Below are positions 8,088 to 14,957 of a DNA stretch of 31,152 nucleotides, in pieces. The stretch lies in assembly GCA_046050105.1 (NCBI GenBank), contig JBJOQE010000011.1:1-31152 (forward strand). The letters are read 5' to 3'. Positions within the stretch are counted from its first letter, which is position 1. Every line of letters begins with the position of its first letter. This DNA comes from JAYQPD01 sp046050105 (lineage in GTDB: Bacteria > Patescibacteriota > Minisyncoccia > Phycocordibacterales > UBA918). The position numbers and the translations under genes are program-made. The notes below the pieces were generated by a model. That model was not told the origin of the DNA. It saw nothing but the letters and a program-made list of their open reading frames with translations, and did no database searches.

Positions 8088-9044
8088 TTAGTTAAGGAAG
8101 ATTTCTTTGGTTGGTAGCGTGCCGGCGTTCACGGGCTTTATGAGGTCGGTGTCTATCTCACGTGCAAAGCATACGTTTCCTGCTTCGTGCTTCCAGTTGT
8201 CAGCATTCTTGAGGCCTTGCATCACAGGATAGTACTCGCCGCTTCGCTCAAAAGAAGATGCGCGAGCGAACGTCGCACAGAGTTCAAAGCTGGTTGCACT
8301 CGTGGTGGCATAGGTGTACGACTTACCAGTTTCAGGGTCGGTGGGAAGGGTGAAATACTGGAGCGGATTATTGAGTTTTTCAATTTCCACAGGAAGTACT
8401 TCATTGTTCTGCCAGTAGGTCACCACTTGCGATTGTATCTGCTCCAGGTGCATACGACGCTCCTCGTCGAGGCGGAGGTCGCGCTGTGTCGCGGGGCTCC
8501 CCATCACGTAAAAGCCAAGCACAACGGAAGAAAGGATAAGGGTGACAAAACCGATAGCTGCATAGTTCGATTCTTCCTTGCGTTCAAGCCAGAAACCTTT
8601 AAGGTCGAGGAAAAAATAGGCAAATGCAGAACCGGCAACGGCAAAGAGAGTAAGCGCTTTGAGCATAAAGGGCGCGGCGAGTGCACCTCCCAAGAAGGAG
8701 TAGAGGAGCGTGATAGCGTCTCCAAGGGCGGTAAACCCAGCAATGAAGAGCGTGATGTAGGTGAGCCACTTGCGCACGCCAAGGTTGGCCCGCTCTGGCA
8801 TACGGCGCGTTTCACTTTGAATACGCTTCATAAGGTACACAAAAAGGGGCGAGAGAATGATGAGTGCTGCAATACCGAAGCGCACGGGGCCGGAGTACGG
8901 GTCACTGTAGTAGCCCGAAAGCATATCGGGGAAACGATAGTCGATGAGGGTAAACAGCAGGGTCACGAGCGCAATCGCAATAAAGTAGAGCACGGTGAAC
9001 GTGGTGACATGCAAAAAGAAGTCACGTGGTTTGTTGTTTTCCAT
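8088..9044 (-). CDS. DUF5671-like multi-pass membrane protein with pseudopilin-like C-terminus
   Basis: The ATG at 9042-9044 is chosen because the protein then starts with the family-like MENNKPRDFFLHVTTFTVLY; upstream codons have no family character. The 318-aa product has about five transmembrane helices in the first 190 residues, which fits the DUF5671 family common in Patescibacteria. After the last helix comes a soluble domain of about 120 residues starting RDLRLDEERRMHLEQIQSQV and containing LPTDPETGKSYTY and a SFELCATF block. This resembles the globular part of type II secretion major pseudopilins. A -10 CATAAT (9051-9056) lies exactly 6 nt before the ATG. Function unknown; leuS follows after 11 nt. 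Confidence 0.75.
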   Translation of the reverse strand: MENNKPRDFFLHVTTFTVLYFIAIALVTLLFTLIDYRFPDMLSGYYSDPYSGPVRFGIAALIILSPLFVYLMKRIQSETRRMPERANLGVRKWLTYITLFIAGFTALGDAITLLYSFLGGALAAPFMLKALTLFAVAGSAFAYFFLDLKGFWLERKEESNYAAIGFVTLILSSVVLGFYVMGSPATQRDLRLDEERRMHLEQIQSQVVTYWQNNEVLPVEIEKLNNPLQYFTLPTDPETGKSYTYATTSATSFELCATFARASSFERSGEYYPVMQGLKNADNWKHEAGNVCFAREIDTDLIKPVNAGTLPTKEIFLN

Positions 9045-9050
9045 AGCTGA

Positions 9051-9079
9051 ATTATGCAGGAGAAACAGCCTTTGGTAAA
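9051..9079 (-). promoter_or_regulatory. Candidate leaderless promoter for the DUF5671-like gene and leuS
   Basis: Minus strand: -35 TTTACC, 17-nt spacer, -10 CATAAT (9051-9056), six nucleotides (TCAGCT), ATG. No SD is present. Confidence 0.45.
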
Positions 9080-9148
9080 GAAAAATGTATGGACATATGA
9101 CCCTTCTTGTTGTATTGTCCTTTTGGCTCTGATCGTTGAGAAAAGTAG

Positions 9149-9155
9149 AAGGAGA
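9149..9155 (+). promoter_or_regulatory. Strong Shine-Dalgarno deciding the start at 9164
   Basis: AAGGAGA about 8 nt upstream of the ATG at 9164, in contrast to the SD-less divergent gene. Confidence 0.7.
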
Positions 9156-9163
9156 TAAAAAGT

Positions 9164-9535
9164 ATGCCACTTGCAACCATATGGCGACACCCCACGTTGA
9201 TCAGTGACGAGGAGGCAATATCCATTCGTGATGTTGTGGAGCTCGTGACACGAGTCATCCTTAATGTTGGACCTGGAGAAGTAGAAGTCCGAGTACGCGA
9301 CATTGGGCCGCTCGATATTAACTACATGCCGATTAGTATCGAAGTTGATACTGGTACGGGGAAGGACCGCTGGCGCATTGATAAAAAGGAAGACATCTGT
9401 GCGGGAATCGCTGAGCAGATTTTCAATGCAAATGTACTTAAGCCTGAATGGGTTGGTCCAGACAAATCGTATGTCTGGATTAGAATTTGCGAAAGTTCGT
9501 TTGTGCCCATAGGTCACATCGAACATTCACGCTAA
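9164..9535 (+). CDS. Orphan 123-aa protein, function unknown
   Basis: I do not recognise this family. The start is well supported by a consensus SD. The product is soluble, without signal peptide or membrane helix, and alternates predicted strands and helices: VRVRDIGPLDINYMPISIEV is strand-rich, EDICAGIAEQIFNA is helical and KSYVWIRICESSFVPIG is again strand-like. This small alpha/beta layout is reminiscent of tautomerase-like proteins, but no catalytic N-terminal proline at position 2 can be assumed active (the sequence begins MPLAT, so Pro2 does exist). It lies 33 nt upstream of the 2H phosphoesterase and is probably co-transcribed with it, sharing the terminator at 10208-10227. Confidence 0.65.
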   Translation: MPLATIWRHPTLISDEEAISIRDVVELVTRVILNVGPGEVEVRVRDIGPLDINYMPISIEVDTGTGKDRWRIDKKEDICAGIAEQIFNANVLKPEWVGPDKSYVWIRICESSFVPIGHIEHSR

Positions 9536-9568
9536 TTCCCATCAGCTACTGGAAAGAGGTACTTCAAA

Positions 9569-10201
9569 ATGACGAAAGAGTTGATAGACGTTGACGTGGC
9601 TTTAGAGGTTACCGGGACACTTCGCGCTGTGTGTTATGCACTCGCACGTAAAATTGGCAAAGATGTGCCACTTGCCTACATGCTCGATGGTGCACGCACG
9701 CCACACATCACGCTCTACCAAGGGCGGATACCTTCACGTAACCTTGCAGAACTCTGTGAGCTCACACGCGAGGTGGTGGAAAAATGCTCGCTCGACGCGT
9801 TGCCGATGGAGACACAACTTCGTGTGCGGGAAGGTGGCAATATATTCTGGTGTGCAAAGCCGCACTCAATGCTTTCGAAACTCCATGAGGATGTCTGTGA
9901 AGCGGTGGGCGACCTATCTCTTGGCCACATGATGCCGTACCACGCACAGAAACTGCGTGATGCGCGCACACCGGTTACGCTCGAGCGAACGCTCTTGAAA
10001 TATGGGTTTTCATGTGCAGGCAAGCTTTTCGATCAACACATTACACTCGCCCGACTGAAAAACCCACTAAGCAAGGATGACCGCATGAAAGCTGAGCGCA
10101 CTCTTCGTGCACAAACTCTCAAACCTACCCATATTGTGGTAGGAACATTGGGAAAGCATGGCGATATCATCGATGTGCTCAACCGCTTTGAACTACCCTA
10201 A
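9569..10201 (+). CDS. 2H phosphoesterase superfamily protein (2'-5' RNA ligase / cyclic phosphodiesterase-like)
   Basis: The 210-aa protein has the two His-x-Thr motifs that define 2H phosphoesterases: HITLYQG at 46-52 (His46, Thr48) and HITLARL at 157-163 (His157, Thr159), with spacing normal for the fold. Members hydrolyse or form 2'-5' or cyclic phosphate bonds in RNA ends or nucleotides; the substrate cannot be read from sequence. An AGAGG SD lies about 9 nt before the ATG. The C-terminal half contains THIVVGTLGKHGDIIDVLNRF, a plausible last strand and helix. It probably forms a two-gene unit with the orphan upstream, ending at a terminator 6 nt after the stop. Confidence 0.75.
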   Translation: MTKELIDVDVALEVTGTLRAVCYALARKIGKDVPLAYMLDGARTPHITLYQGRIPSRNLAELCELTREVVEKCSLDALPMETQLRVREGGNIFWCAKPHSMLSKLHEDVCEAVGDLSLGHMMPYHAQKLRDARTPVTLERTLLKYGFSCAGKLFDQHITLARLKNPLSKDDRMKAERTLRAQTLKPTHIVVGTLGKHGDIIDVLNRFELP

Positions 10202-10207
10202 CAAAAC

Positions 10208-10232
10208 GCCGCTCATTACTGAGCGGCTTTTT
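10208..10232 (+). terminator. Rho-independent terminator after the 2H gene
   Basis: 8-bp stem GCCGCTCA/TGAGCGGC (10208-10215 with 10220-10227), 4-nt loop, then T5. Confidence 0.85.
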
Positions 10233-10330
10233 CATACACCACAAACGTGTTTAGTCTAGAAAGAAGTTTAGAGTGCGCGAAGCAAACAAATTGCGCAGTG
10301 AGCGCCAGCTTTTCAAGAGGTAGAACGACT

Positions 10331-10417
10331 ATGAAAAGCAAGTACCTTTGGGGTGACATAGCTAAATCTATGTTGAGTGAGCGGCGTCGTATGCGACAAA
10401 GCAGTCAGGCCTTCTAA
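10331..10417 (+). CDS. Possible 28-aa basic peptide
   Basis: A short open frame starts at ATG 10331 with AGAGG 10 nt upstream and codes for a 28-residue peptide rich in Arg, Lys and Ser (ending RRRMRQSSQAF). It fills the gap of about 190 nt between the terminator at 10232 and the end of ychF. There is no clear promoter and no terminator after it, so it may be chance. Nothing else is visible in this gap. Confidence 0.25.
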   Translation: MKSKYLWGDIAKSMLSERRRMRQSSQAF

Positions 10418-10421
10418 CGAG

Positions 10422-11519
10422 CTACACCATGAACTCGATGACGTCGCCGTCTTTCACGATGTACTCCTTCCCTTCAGTGCGGAGCTTTCCCTGCTCCCGA
10501 GCAGCAGCGAGTGAACCCGCGAGTGCAAGGTCATCGAATGCAACAACCTGAGCGCGGATGTACTTATCTTTAAAGTCAGTGTGAATGGCTGCGCCAGCTT
10601 CAGGGCCTGTTGCACCTATCAGTACCGTCCATGCGCGAGTCTCAACTTCACCGGTCGTAAAGTACGACATAAGACCAAGGCGGTGGTACGAAGCGCGGAT
10701 GAGTGCATCGACACCTGAGTCTTGCGAACCATACTCACGGCGGAATTCAGTCTTTTCATCTTCTGCAAGGTCCTTGAGGTCGTGTTCAACACCTGCGTCA
10801 ACCACGACAAACTCAGACTTCGATGATTCCATGAATGCCATCAGTTCTTGCCAGCGCTCATCGTTTACTTCATCAAGGTTTTGCGCACCCGACTTCTTGT
10901 TAAGTACATACAAGAATGGCTTTGCAGAAAGAAGGTGTAGTGACTTAATGAATGCTTGTTCTTCTTTCGGAAGTGGCAAGGTCACGGCGAGCTGTCCTGC
11001 CTCAAGGTGTTGACGAAGCTTTTCAAGCACTTCTTTCTCAGCGATTGCGGTCTTATCTCCTCGCTTTGCATCTCGCTCCACGTTCCCTAAACGCTTCGCT
11101 ACCGTTTCAAAGTCGGCCATAATGAGCTCGAGGTTAATGACCCCAATATCATCCATAGGGTCAATGCGCCCTGATACGTGGATGACGTTCTCGTCTTCAA
11201 AAATTCGCACGACTTCCGCAATCATGTCGGTCTCGCGGATGTGTGCAAGAAACTGGTTACCCAACCCTTCACCTTCCGCTGCACCTTTCACGAGACCTGC
11301 AATATCAACGAACTCCACAATGGCAGGGATGATTTTTTCAGAACCTGAAATACGAGAAAGAGTGGCGAGGCGTGGGTCCGGCACCGCAACCACTCCAACA
11401 GAAGGGTCAATAGTACAAAACGGATAGTTCTCTGCAGGCACACTCTTCTTCGTGAGCGCATTAAAAAGCGTGGACTTCCCCACATTTGGCAAACCGACGA
11501 TTCCTACACTTAATGACAT
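10422..11519 (-). CDS. ychF: Ribosome-associated P-loop ATPase YchF (OLA1 family)
   Basis: YchF/OLA1 is an Obg-related P-loop NTPase that prefers ATP and binds ribosomes. The 365-aa protein has G1 GLPNVGKST at 9-17, the switch region ENYPFCTIDPSVGVV, and DIAGLVKGAAEGEGLGNQF (G3). The G4 position reads NKKS (in YVLNKKSGA), and the C-terminal TGS domain includes FTTGEVETRAWTV and KDGDVIEFMV. Length is normal. No SD is visible. The hexamer CATAAC lies 6 nt before the ATG, a weak version of the leaderless pattern seen at other starts. No intrinsic terminator is seen at its 3' end. Confidence 0.95.
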   Translation of the reverse strand: MSLSVGIVGLPNVGKSTLFNALTKKSVPAENYPFCTIDPSVGVVAVPDPRLATLSRISGSEKIIPAIVEFVDIAGLVKGAAEGEGLGNQFLAHIRETDMIAEVVRIFEDENVIHVSGRIDPMDDIGVINLELIMADFETVAKRLGNVERDAKRGDKTAIAEKEVLEKLRQHLEAGQLAVTLPLPKEEQAFIKSLHLLSAKPFLYVLNKKSGAQNLDEVNDERWQELMAFMESSKSEFVVVDAGVEHDLKDLAEDEKTEFRREYGSQDSGVDALIRASYHRLGLMSYFTTGEVETRAWTVLIGATGPEAGAAIHTDFKDKYIRAQVVAFDDLALAGSLAAAREQGKLRTEGKEYIVKDGDVIEFMV

Positions 11520-11624
11520 ATTTTAGTTATGAGTGAAACGAATTAGTAAAATAGAAATACCCTTGTGGTGGACATATATTAGTGATGATGAGTAACTAGC
11601 GACTTTCTCCTTAGTGTGATGCAA

Positions 11625-11867
11625 CTACAAGTTATGCCCAGAAGAAAGGACAGTCACAATACTGTCAAAAAATTGTTCCCGAAGCCGTGCTGATATCGCA
11701 AGACCCACCACCCACCCTACCAACGAAATCACTCCGGACACCATTATTACGTGGTAGTCATAGGGCGATGGGTCAAAGAAGAATACTTTTCCCAGAAAAA
11801 TAGAAAAAATCGCTGTGGCAATGAGTGTTGCTGTAGCGAGTAATGAAGCGAGTGTATGCGTGAACAT
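11625..11867 (-). CDS. Small two-TM membrane protein, function unknown
   Basis: The 80-aa product has two hydrophobic segments (about residues 5-30 and 39-60) joined by a short aromatic loop (FFFDPSPYDYHV) and ends with a polar tail. No family is recognised. A -10-like CATACT lies 8 nt before the ATG and no SD is present. It sits about 100 nt upstream of ychF; that gap (11520-11624) holds nothing I can name. Small membrane proteins of this kind are common in CPR genomes and function cannot be inferred. Confidence 0.55.
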   Translation of the reverse strand: MFTHTLASLLATATLIATAIFSIFLGKVFFFDPSPYDYHVIMVSGVISLVGWVVGLAISARLREQFFDSIVTVLSSGHNL

Positions 11868-11904
11868 CGGAAACTAGTATGCAGTAAAAATGCATTAAAA
11901 TAAA

Positions 11905-11925
11905 GCCCGCATGGTGCATGCGGAC
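11905..11925 (-). terminator. Terminator of microprotein cassette 1
   Basis: Minus strand: 8-bp stem GTCCGCAT/ATGCGGGC with one U-G pair and a 5-nt loop, followed by TTTATTTT. It shares the GCCCGCATGG core with the terminator of the other microprotein gene. Confidence 0.65.
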
Positions 11926-11961
11926 TCTTCTTCTATCCTTCGATAGGCATATGAGATGACA

Positions 11962-12072
11962 CTACTGTGTGAGCAGTATGTTACCGTTGATACCTCGGAG
12001 GAGTGTCAGTGATGGAGTCACTGGCTCCTCTTCGACATCATCGAAGTCATCATCAATCCAACCATGCGGCAT
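11962..12072 (-). CDS. 36-aa acidic microprotein 1
   Basis: A complete small gene unit is present: promoter (12108-12135), SD AAAGGA (12080-12085) with 7-nt spacing, ATG at 12072, 36 codons, TAG, then a terminator at 11905-11925. The peptide has a very acidic first half (IDDDFDDVEEEP) and a hydrophobic-polar tail (RGINGNILLTQ). There is no signal peptide or Cys. Together with microprotein 2 it shares the layout acidic N-terminus, Gly-rich middle, short aliphatic end. No homologue is recognised; a regulator, toxin/antitoxin part or modified-peptide precursor cannot be told apart from sequence. Confidence 0.5.
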   Translation of the reverse strand: MPHGWIDDDFDDVEEEPVTPSLTLLRGINGNILLTQ

Positions 12073-12107
12073 TAGTGTGTCCTTTCTTATGAGCAGTACT
12101 TTCTCAG

Positions 12108-12135
12108 AGTATCACAGTCTTGAATTAAGGTACAA
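12108..12135 (-). promoter_or_regulatory. Promoter for microprotein 1
   Basis: Minus strand: -35 TTGTAC (12130-12135), 16-nt spacer, -10 GATACT (12108-12113) preceded by TGT (extended -10 TGn). Confidence 0.5.
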
Positions 12136-12183
12136 ATTCAAAGTCCGTCTTTAAGAGTTGCGCTTGCATAAATATAAAAAAAA

Positions 12184-12205
12184 GCCCGCACGGTGCCATG
12201 CGGGC
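12184..12205 (-). terminator. Terminator of microprotein cassette 2
   Basis: Minus strand: 7-bp GC-rich stem GCCCGCA/TGCGGGC (12199-12205 with 12184-12190), 8-nt loop, followed by T8 (plus-strand A run ending at 12183). Strong intrinsic terminator. Confidence 0.8.
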
Positions 12206-12217
12206 TTCTGCGAGATG

Positions 12218-12334
12218 TTAGACGATGAGAATCGGCTTGCGGCTGACCATAACGGTACCACCGTCGGCATCCGCATTGTAGACTGTGCCGCCGTCACCAT
12301 CGTCATATCGAAAGTCTTGCTCAAGTGCTTCCAT
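12218..12334 (-). CDS. 38-aa acidic microprotein 2 with DGGTV repeat
   Basis: ATG at 12334 is preceded by a strong SD AAGGGAG (12342-12348) with 7-nt spacing, and TAA is followed 12 nt later by a terminator. The 38-aa peptide starts MEALEQDFRYDD, contains two copies of DGGTV (DGDGGTVYN and DADGGTVMV), and ends SRKPILIV. It lies directly behind the 61-nt palindrome at 12355-12415, which would form the 5' UTR structure or a processing site. No homologue is recognised. Good SD and terminator make it more credible than a chance frame. Confidence 0.55.
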   Translation of the reverse strand: MEALEQDFRYDDGDGGTVYNADADGGTVMVSRKPILIV

Positions 12335-12354
12335 TTTTCGTCTCCCTTTGAACT

Positions 12355-12415
12355 TATACTCACGATACACACCCCTGTTTTGCAAAGCAAAACAGGGGTG
12401 TGTATCGTGAGTATA
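12355..12415. repeat. Perfect 29-bp inverted repeat with 3-nt loop
   Basis: Arms 12355-12383 and 12387-12415 are exact reverse complements around AAA. One end abuts the stop codon of the quinone reductase (12416-12418). The other is 6 nt from the SD of microprotein 2. No U tract follows on either strand, so it is not a standard terminator. As RNA it would form a long unbroken duplex suitable for RNase III. Confidence 0.9.
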
Positions 12416-13000
12416 CTACCGACCTTTCACACCAAGCTTCCGTACCTTCTCGCGCCACTTAGCACGTCTCGCTTCAGAAACTTTGTCGCCAGGGCCAAAG
12501 GCAGTGACCTTTACTTTCATACCGGCAAAGCCAAGAATGCCGTACTGTATTTCGTTGGTGTAGTCACCGTATTTTAGCCATGTCATGAATGGGCTATGAG
12601 TCCCCGCAACCACAATGACGCGCGCCGTCTTCCCGCAGAGTCGCTGCACGCACGACTTCGACTGCGTATCGAAATTAAACGCGAAGCCGGGCAAAAACAT
12701 ACGGTCAAACATTCCCTTAAGAAGGGCGGGCATGGTACACCACCAATTTGGGTAGAGAATGACCACGTGGTCAGCGTTGCGCCACGCATCTTGCAGTACC
12801 ATAAGGTCAGGCTCTAGCGGTTGAATCTCTTTATACCCCTTTCGAAGTATAGGGTCGAAATTGAGCTCTGAAAGGTTGACGCGTGTCACGCTATGACCTG
12901 CACTCTTTGCTCCCTCTTCGTACGTATCAGCAAGCGAAGCGGTGAAGCTTGCAGTGTCGGGATTACCTTGAATGATCAGAATGCATTTTTGTGTAGACAT
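12416..13000 (-). CDS. NAD(P)H quinone reductase, flavodoxin-fold (MdaB/KefF/NQO1 type)
   Basis: Start taken at ATG 13000 (protein begins MSTQKCILIIQGNP); an in-frame TTG four codons upstream is less likely. The 194-aa protein has the family's FMN-binding opening (QGNPDTASFTASLADTY) and the signature VVILYPNWWCTMPALLKGMFDRMFLPGFAF region (about residues 79-108; only the family pattern matters: PNWW, PALLKG, DR, PGFAF). Such enzymes reduce quinones or other electron acceptors by two electrons, protecting against redox stress. It follows the small conserved gene by 22 nt and probably shares its promoter at 13269-13297. Its stop touches the long palindrome. Confidence 0.9.
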   Translation of the reverse strand: MSTQKCILIIQGNPDTASFTASLADTYEEGAKSAGHSVTRVNLSELNFDPILRKGYKEIQPLEPDLMVLQDAWRNADHVVILYPNWWCTMPALLKGMFDRMFLPGFAFNFDTQSKSCVQRLCGKTARVIVVAGTHSPFMTWLKYGDYTNEIQYGILGFAGMKVKVTAFGPGDKVSEARRAKWREKVRKLGVKGR

Positions 13001-13022
13001 AGGAAAGAACAAAAGGGTAGGA

Positions 13023-13259
13023 CTATTTCTTTGTGCCTTGTTTCAGAACGGCGAGACGGTCTTTGTACTTTGGAAGTACGGCCATCGCTGCGGAAAGCTG
13101 CCCTTTGCCCTTCTTCATCTCAGCTTGCATCTCAAGCGCAATTGTTTCAAAAAGTTTGGGGTCCTTCTCGAGCATCGAGAGAATCATTTCCTGTTGGTCT
13201 TTGGGGAGATGCTTCGTCTGTGACTGAAGCATCTTTTTCATGATGAAATTCTTGAACAT
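13023..13259 (-). CDS. Small conserved CPR protein, function unknown
   Basis: Start taken at ATG 13259, giving 78 aa beginning MFKNFIMKKMLQSQTKHL. The product is basic, predicted all-helical and soluble (KDQQEMILSMLEKDPKLFETIALEMQAEMKKGKGQ) and ends LAVLKQGTKK. I recall similar short helical proteins in Parcubacteria but know no function. The promoter GCGACA-17-TACAAT ends 9 nt before the ATG, and two small hairpins overlap its -35. It is transcribed divergently from the RND efflux genes and upstream of the quinone reductase, so a shared stress-responsive control region is possible. Confidence 0.65.
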   Translation of the reverse strand: MFKNFIMKKMLQSQTKHLPKDQQEMILSMLEKDPKLFETIALEMQAEMKKGKGQLSAAMAVLPKYKDRLAVLKQGTKK

Positions 13260-13268
13260 AACCCGGAC

Positions 13269-13297
13269 ATTGTACAAGGAAGGGCGACTTTTGTCGC
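13269..13297 (-). promoter_or_regulatory. Promoter for the 13023-13259 / quinone reductase unit
   Basis: Minus strand: -35 GCGACA (13292-13297), 17-nt spacer, -10 TACAAT (13269-13274), 9 nt to the ATG. Confidence 0.5.
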
Positions 13298-13312
13298 TCC
13301 CAAACCTGGGAG
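13284..13312. promoter_or_regulatory. Tandem short inverted repeats in the divergent promoter region
   Basis: GCGAC-TTTT-GTCGC (13284-13297) is followed immediately by CTCCCA-AACC-TGGGAG (13297-13312). They overlap the -35 of the leftward promoter and lie just upstream of the rightward promoter at 13332. This is where an operator would be expected, but protein binding is not shown. Confidence 0.4.
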
Positions 13313-13331
13313 AGTCACTATACACTATACA

Positions 13332-13360
13332 TTGACTTATACTAATTTTAAGTGTAGAAT
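13332..13360 (+). promoter_or_regulatory. Sigma-70 promoter for the RND efflux genes
   Basis: -35 TTGACT (13332-13337), 17-nt spacer, -10 TAGAAT (13355-13360). This is the best consensus match in the window. A second hexamer, TAGTAT (13376-13381), lies 7 nt before the ATG. Confidence 0.65.
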
Positions 13361-13388
13361 ACTGCATTATTTTAGTAGTATCATTTGT

Positions 13389-14930
13389 ATGCATTTCATT
13401 CGCTCCATTTTTGCTCGCCTTGTTGCCTGGTACGGCAAACGCACGGTTATTATCGTACTCGCACTCATCGCTGCCCTTGCTGCAGTGGGTGGCTACAAAA
13501 TGCTGGGCACAGAGGAAGCGCCACAGGTTACCACTCCAGCACTTCCTTTGGTGAATGTGATGAACGTGAATGACATGATGGGCACCGGAACTTCTCTTAC
13601 GGTGCTTGGTACGGTGGAGGCAACACGCGAGGCCCGTCTCGTCACTGAAGCTGGGGGACGCGTCACGAATGTTGCCGTGGGCTTAGGCGACACGGTTCGC
13701 GCAGGAGCAGTTCTAGCTTCCATAGAAAACAGTCGCGAGCGAGCGGTGGTGCTTCAGGCACAAGGTGCCTATGAAGGAGCACTTGCCGGCGCATCCTCAG
13801 GCAACACCTCACTTGTTGCAGCTGAACGTTCTCTTTCTGAAGCAAAGACAAGTGCGCAGAACACCTACCGCTCTTCTTTCACCACCATTGATGGTGTGCT
13901 CCGTAATACTATCGATACTCTCTTTAGCGACCCAACGAGCGCCTTTCCCGGTCTTCTTATCGACGGCAAGGGTCGCGCGACCGCTATAACTACCGAGCGC
14001 ACGCAGATCGGCGCTCTCCTTGATGCATGGAAAACTGCTACTGATGATTCACGCACGGCAGACCTCGATGCTGCCGAACAAACCTCTAAGCGTGTGAGTA
14101 TCTTCCTTGCTGATCTTTCGAATCTCTACGCTGATGATACAAACCTTCCACCACAACTTGCTGGCATAGGAGCAGGTCTTACCGCAGCCCGCGCGCAGGC
14201 GGACGGCACACTCGCCGCAATCTCACAGGCTCGTCAGGCGCTTATTGCATCTGAAAATGCAGTGGCACAAGCAAAAATTGCTGGAAGCAGTACGGGACCT
14301 TCAGCCTCTGGTGCTCAGATTAAGCAAGCGCTCGGCTCTCTTCGCCTTGCACAGGCGAATCTTGAAAAAACCATTGTTCGCTCGCCTATTTCAGGAACAG
14401 TCCAGTCACTTACTCTCAAAGAGGGTACGGCAGTCAGTATGGGGACACCTGCAGCAATCATTTCAAGCGAAGGAGCACTTGAAATTGTGACCTACGTCAC
14501 CGACGAAGATGCGCGAACCATCGCGGTTGGGTCAAAAGTGCTGGTTGAACAGAGCGTTCCTGGCGTCGTGACAGCGCTCGCGAGTGCTATCGACCCCGTG
14601 ACCAAGAAAATTGAAATGCGTATTGGTATCGATAATCAAGGCGGCACACTCACTAACGGTCAGTCGGTCACGGTATCACTTCTCGCCGATACCGTCGTGT
14701 CGGAAGCGGCGTCAACTGTCATTGAGCTCCCCATTGTTGCACTTAAAATGACACCAGATGGTGCCGTGGTCTTTACCGTGTCGGAAGAAAGCACACTCAT
14801 CTCACATAAGGTGACGCTCGGTGCAATTCGCGGCGACTCTGTGGTGGTAACGGACGGTGTCACACCTTCAATGAAAATTGTTACGGATGCACGTGGCCTT
14901 CGCGACGGTGAGAACGTAGAAGTGAAGTAA
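13389..14930 (+). CDS. RND efflux periplasmic adaptor (HlyD/MFP family)
   Basis: Start taken at ATG 13389 (begins MHFIRSIFARLVAWYGK); codons before it lie in the promoter. The 513-aa protein has an N-terminal membrane anchor (about 18-37) and a lipoyl/barrel-sandwich half (RLVTEAGGRVTNVAVGLGD). A long helical hairpin rich in Ala and Gln follows (about 120-320). The second lipoyl half contains TIVRSPISGTVQSLTLKEG, and a beta-barrel and membrane-proximal domain close the protein. The hairpin is longer than in simple adaptors. It bridges an RND pump to further envelope parts. The permease gene starts 27 nt downstream. No outer-membrane TolC-like partner is encoded here. Confidence 0.9.
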   Translation: MHFIRSIFARLVAWYGKRTVIIVLALIAALAAVGGYKMLGTEEAPQVTTPALPLVNVMNVNDMMGTGTSLTVLGTVEATREARLVTEAGGRVTNVAVGLGDTVRAGAVLASIENSRERAVVLQAQGAYEGALAGASSGNTSLVAAERSLSEAKTSAQNTYRSSFTTIDGVLRNTIDTLFSDPTSAFPGLLIDGKGRATAITTERTQIGALLDAWKTATDDSRTADLDAAEQTSKRVSIFLADLSNLYADDTNLPPQLAGIGAGLTAARAQADGTLAAISQARQALIASENAVAQAKIAGSSTGPSASGAQIKQALGSLRLAQANLEKTIVRSPISGTVQSLTLKEGTAVSMGTPAAIISSEGALEIVTYVTDEDARTIAVGSKVLVEQSVPGVVTALASAIDPVTKKIEMRIGIDNQGGTLTNGQSVTVSLLADTVVSEAASTVIELPIVALKMTPDGAVVFTVSEESTLISHKVTLGAIRGDSVVVTDGVTPSMKIVTDARGLRDGENVEVK

Positions 14931-14957
14931 GTGCCGCTATAATCTCAATTCATCATT

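Noticed and set aside
8187..9050. Plus-strand open frame of about 287 codons
   Set aside because: Antisense to the DUF5671-like membrane gene; a Lys/Glu/Gly/Arg-rich translation with no domain and no SD.
9052..9156. 34-codon plus-strand frame before the orphan gene
   Set aside because: No SD and it covers the promoter and SD region of the divergent genes; likely chance.
12355..12415. Palindrome as an intrinsic terminator
   Set aside because: No T run follows on either strand; the true terminators nearby have one.
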